DNA from: Myxococcales bacterium
GTDB taxonomy: Bacteria; Myxococcota_A; Polyangia; Fen-1088
Direction of reading: 5' to 3'
Assembly (NCBI GenBank): GCA_003170035.1
Contig: PMZX01000440.1
Span: forward strand, 284 to 6,974
DNA length: 6,691 bases
The position numbers were made by a program, and so were the translations under genes. The notes beneath the pieces are model-generated. The model ran no database searches and was not told the origin of the DNA. It was given only the letters and a program-made list of their open reading frames with translations. Positions within the stretch are counted from its first letter, which is position 1. Every line of letters begins with the position of its first letter. Positions 5,030 through 6,691 of this stretch are shown piece after piece.

Positions 5030-5842
5030 TCAGTAGCGGAACAGGTTGACGTGCAAGTAGACATAGGCGCCTACGAAAAGTAGCGCATCGATGCGATCGA
5101 GGACGCCGCCGTGGCCAGGGATGGACCGACCAGAGTCTTTGACGCCCGCCGCGCGCTTGATGAGCGACTCGACCAGATCGCCCGCGGGCCCGACAACGCC
5201 GGCAACAAGACCTATTGCTATGCGGTCAGCGAGGGACAGCGCAGGCATGAAGGCCCACCCTGCCACGAATGTCAGAGTAAGTCCGGCTGCGAGTCCGCCC
5301 ACACTGCCTTCGATCGTCTTCCCCGGCGAAAGGGTCGGCGCCAGCTTGTGCCGTCCAAACGCCCGGCCCACGAAGTAGGCACCGGTATCGTTGGCGAAGG
5401 TCACCGCGATGGTCAAGGCGACCCACGCCGGCCCCGAAGTGCGATGCAAGAGAGGCAAAGCGGAGAGCAGTCCACCTATGTAGAACACGCCGAATGCCGC
5501 GGCGAAGAGCCGAGCCCCTGCGGCTGGCAGGTCAACCGCGCGCACCAGCATCAAGATGGCCACAGCCAGCGTGGCGGCCAAGAACCACTGCGCACCAAGC
5601 TCCGGCCGGAGATAGAGCGCCAGGTACAAGCCGGTGCCAACCAGCACGACGCCCGCACGCTCGGCCGCGGGCCGACCAGCCATGGTCATGGATGTGTACT
5701 CGCGCAGGGCCTGAACAGCTACCACGAGGCACAAGGCCGCCAGGCCCAGAGGCTCGTGCCAGAACACGATCACGCCGACGACCGGCAAGGCCACCAGCGC
5801 CGAGGCGATCCGGACGACTAGATTCTTCCGGTCCGGCTTCAA
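5030..5842 (-). CDS. cdsA: Phosphatidate cytidylyltransferase (CDP-diglyceride synthase)
   Basis: Inner-membrane enzyme of 270 residues. It converts CTP and phosphatidate to CDP-diacylglycerol and pyrophosphate, the precursor of all phospholipids in bacteria. The CdsA signature is complete at 226-252: SLIKR (226-230), KD (235-236), IPGHGG (241-246) and DRID (249-252). Upstream lie VTFANDTGAYFVGRAFG (147-163), SPGKTIEGSVGG (172-183) and GPAGDLVE (218-225). About seven to eight hydrophobic membrane segments are visible, the first at 9-27 after the basic MKPDRK. The length is usual for the family. The start is TTG at 5842, since LVVRIASALVALP is the normal family N-terminus and GGTGAGG lies 4 nt upstream. 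That SD overlaps the uppS stop (TGA, 5851-5849), which points to translational coupling. Confidence 0.95.
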   Translation of the reverse strand: MKPDRKNLVVRIASALVALPVVGVIVFWHEPLGLAALCLVVAVQALREYTSMTMAGRPAAERAGVVLVGTGLYLALYLRPELGAQWFLAATLAVAILMLVRAVDLPAAGARLFAAAFGVFYIGGLLSALPLLHRTSGPAWVALTIAVTFANDTGAYFVGRAFGRHKLAPTLSPGKTIEGSVGGLAAGLTLTFVAGWAFMPALSLADRIAIGLVAGVVGPAGDLVESLIKRAAGVKDSGRSIPGHGGVLDRIDALLFVGAYVYLHVNLFRY

Positions 5843-5853
5843 CGGGCCTCACC
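5843..5853 (-). promoter_or_regulatory. cdsA ribosome binding site overlapping the uppS stop
   Basis: GGTGAGG on the minus strand (5853-5847) includes the TGA stop of uppS and ends 4 nt before the TTG start of cdsA. Ribosomes finishing uppS are therefore placed to reinitiate on cdsA. Confidence 0.6.
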
Positions 5854-6586
5854 CCAGGCGCCGAAGCTGCTCTCCCGTGCGGCCGAAGCGGCGTTGGCGG
5901 CCTCGGTACGATTCGAGGGCACGCACGAACTCGTCGCGACCAAACTCGGGCCAATAGGTGTCGGTGAAGTAGAGTTCCGCGTAGGCCGATTCCCAGAGCA
6001 GGAAGTTCGACAGCCGAACCTCGCCCGAGGTGCGAATAAGAAGGTCGAGTTGGGGCAGATCAGCAGTCTGCATGGCCGACTGGAAGCACCCTTCGGTGAC
6101 ATCGGCGGGCGAGAGCTCGCCCCGTTTGACCGCCTCGCACAGGGCGCGGCTCGTGGCGACGATTGATTCGCGTCCCCCGTACGACAGGGCCAGGCACAAG
6201 GTCATGGCCTGGTTGCCGGCCGAATCACTGACCAATAGCTCGAGCGGCTCACGCACCAAGCCCGGCAGCCGGTCCAAGTCCCCGATGGCGACCAACCGGA
6301 TGGCGTTGTCCATGATCTCAGCGCGTTCCGCGATGACGTACTCGCGCAGAAGCCGCATCAACATAGCGACTTCCTCGGGCGGACGCAGCCAGTTCTGCGC
6401 CGAGAAAGCGTACAAGGTCAGGGCCTTGACCCCAATCTCGCGCGCGGTTCGCACCACCTCGTGTACCGCGTTCGCCCCCCGCCGGTGGCCTTCGATGCGC
6501 GGCAGCCCCTTGTCCTGCGCCCACCGGCCGTTCCCGTCCATTATGATTGCAACGTGGCGCGGCAGGGCAGTAGGATCGACAGGCAT
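5849..6586 (-). CDS. uppS: Undecaprenyl diphosphate synthase (isoprenyl transferase)
   Basis: Cytoplasmic cis-prenyltransferase of 245 residues. It condenses isopentenyl diphosphate onto farnesyl diphosphate to make the C55 undecaprenyl diphosphate that carries peptidoglycan and O-antigen precursors. Region I is HVAIIMDGNGRWA (11-23) with catalytic Asp17 and Arg21. GHRRGA (33-38) has His34. YAFSAQNWLRP (59-69) carries conserved Asn65. LALSYGGRESIV (132-143) follows. Region V, DLLIRTSGEVRLSNFLLWE (181-199), supplies Arg185, Arg191 and Ser193 for IPP binding, and AYAELYF (201-207) supplies Glu204. The SAQNW segment has Gln64 where E. coli has Glu (SSENW), a variation outside the essential Asn. 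The start is ATG at 6586, with a modest GGAA 6 nt upstream. The next gene, cdsA, begins 6 nt after the stop, the usual uppS-cdsA order. Confidence 0.96.
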   Translation of the reverse strand: MPVDPTALPRHVAIIMDGNGRWAQDKGLPRIEGHRRGANAVHEVVRTAREIGVKALTLYAFSAQNWLRPPEEVAMLMRLLREYVIAERAEIMDNAIRLVAIGDLDRLPGLVREPLELLVSDSAGNQAMTLCLALSYGGRESIVATSRALCEAVKRGELSPADVTEGCFQSAMQTADLPQLDLLIRTSGEVRLSNFLLWESAYAELYFTDTYWPEFGRDEFVRALESYRGRQRRFGRTGEQLRRLG

Positions 6587-6691
6587 AGAAGATTCCGGGT
6601 ACCACAGGAACGGGCTTGCTTCAACTTCCCGCGCAAGTCTGCGGCAAGAAAAGGGGTTTGTAGGCCGCCCCGGAATCGTCTACCCTTCGGC
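6587..6691 (-). other. Partial upstream region of uppS with inverted repeat
   Basis: This is 105 bp of the uppS leader, cut by the window edge, with no recognisable coding sequence or clear promoter. GATTCCGGG and CCCGGAATC (plus-strand 6591-6599 and 6669-6677) are exact 9-bp inverted arms 69 nt apart. In the minus-strand transcript the downstream arm contains the GGAA that acts as the uppS Shine-Dalgarno sequence. What lies further upstream (often frr) cannot be seen. Confidence 0.5.

Noticed and set aside
4765..5064. 99-codon minus-strand frame across the structured region
   Set aside because: Its start is inside cdsA without an SD. Its sequence has no recognisable domain, and the underlying DNA is better explained by stem-loops.
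5111..5821. 236-codon plus-strand open frame opposite cdsA
   Set aside because: Antisense to a gene with a complete CdsA signature. Its composition is low-complexity and rich in Arg, Gln and His.

Overview
The window is high-GC DNA (judged by eye to be above 60 percent) from a Gram-negative bacterium. It carries six protein genes and no mobile element, CRISPR array, tRNA or rRNA that I can see. The lipoprotein signal peptide, an RNase E/G with a long disordered tail, a stand-alone RlmL-type methyltransferase and an undecaprenyl-diphosphate synthase/CdsA pair are together compatible with a deltaproteobacterial or Myxococcota-like organism. That placement is an inference from gene style, not from a marker gene.

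Layout. A 5'-truncated 23S rRNA guanine-N2 methyltransferase (RlmL-like) runs rightward from the left edge to 984. All other genes run leftward. In order of transcription from the right edge they are uppS (6586-5849), cdsA (5842-5030), a 379-bp non-coding stretch (5029-4651), a ribonuclease E/G (4650-2701), a 202-bp AT-richer gap (2700-2499), a SprT-like zinc metalloprotease (2498-1623) and a small NTF2-like lipoprotein (about 1492-986). The lipoprotein and the methyltransferase meet tail to tail with one base between their stop codons.

How the genes relate. UppS makes undecaprenyl diphosphate, the lipid carrier for cell-wall sugars. CdsA makes CDP-diacylglycerol for phospholipids. Six bases separate them, so they look like one translationally coupled envelope-lipid unit. 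RNase E/G (mRNA decay and rRNA maturation) and RlmL (23S rRNA modification) serve RNA metabolism. The protease and the lipoprotein have no assigned pathway.

The most unusual part is the cdsA-rng intergenic region. Between 4789 and 5004 it holds seven consecutive stem-loops, with 6 to 11 base pairs in most of them. One is capped by a GCAA (GNRA-type) tetraloop if read on the plus strand. Every imperfect pair I found in these stems is a G-U wobble on the plus strand and an A-C mismatch on the minus strand. This suggests a plus-strand structured RNA lying antisense to the surrounding genes. I do not recognise it as a known RNA family, and I found no convincing plus-strand promoter. A structured intercistronic element of the leftward transcript remains possible.
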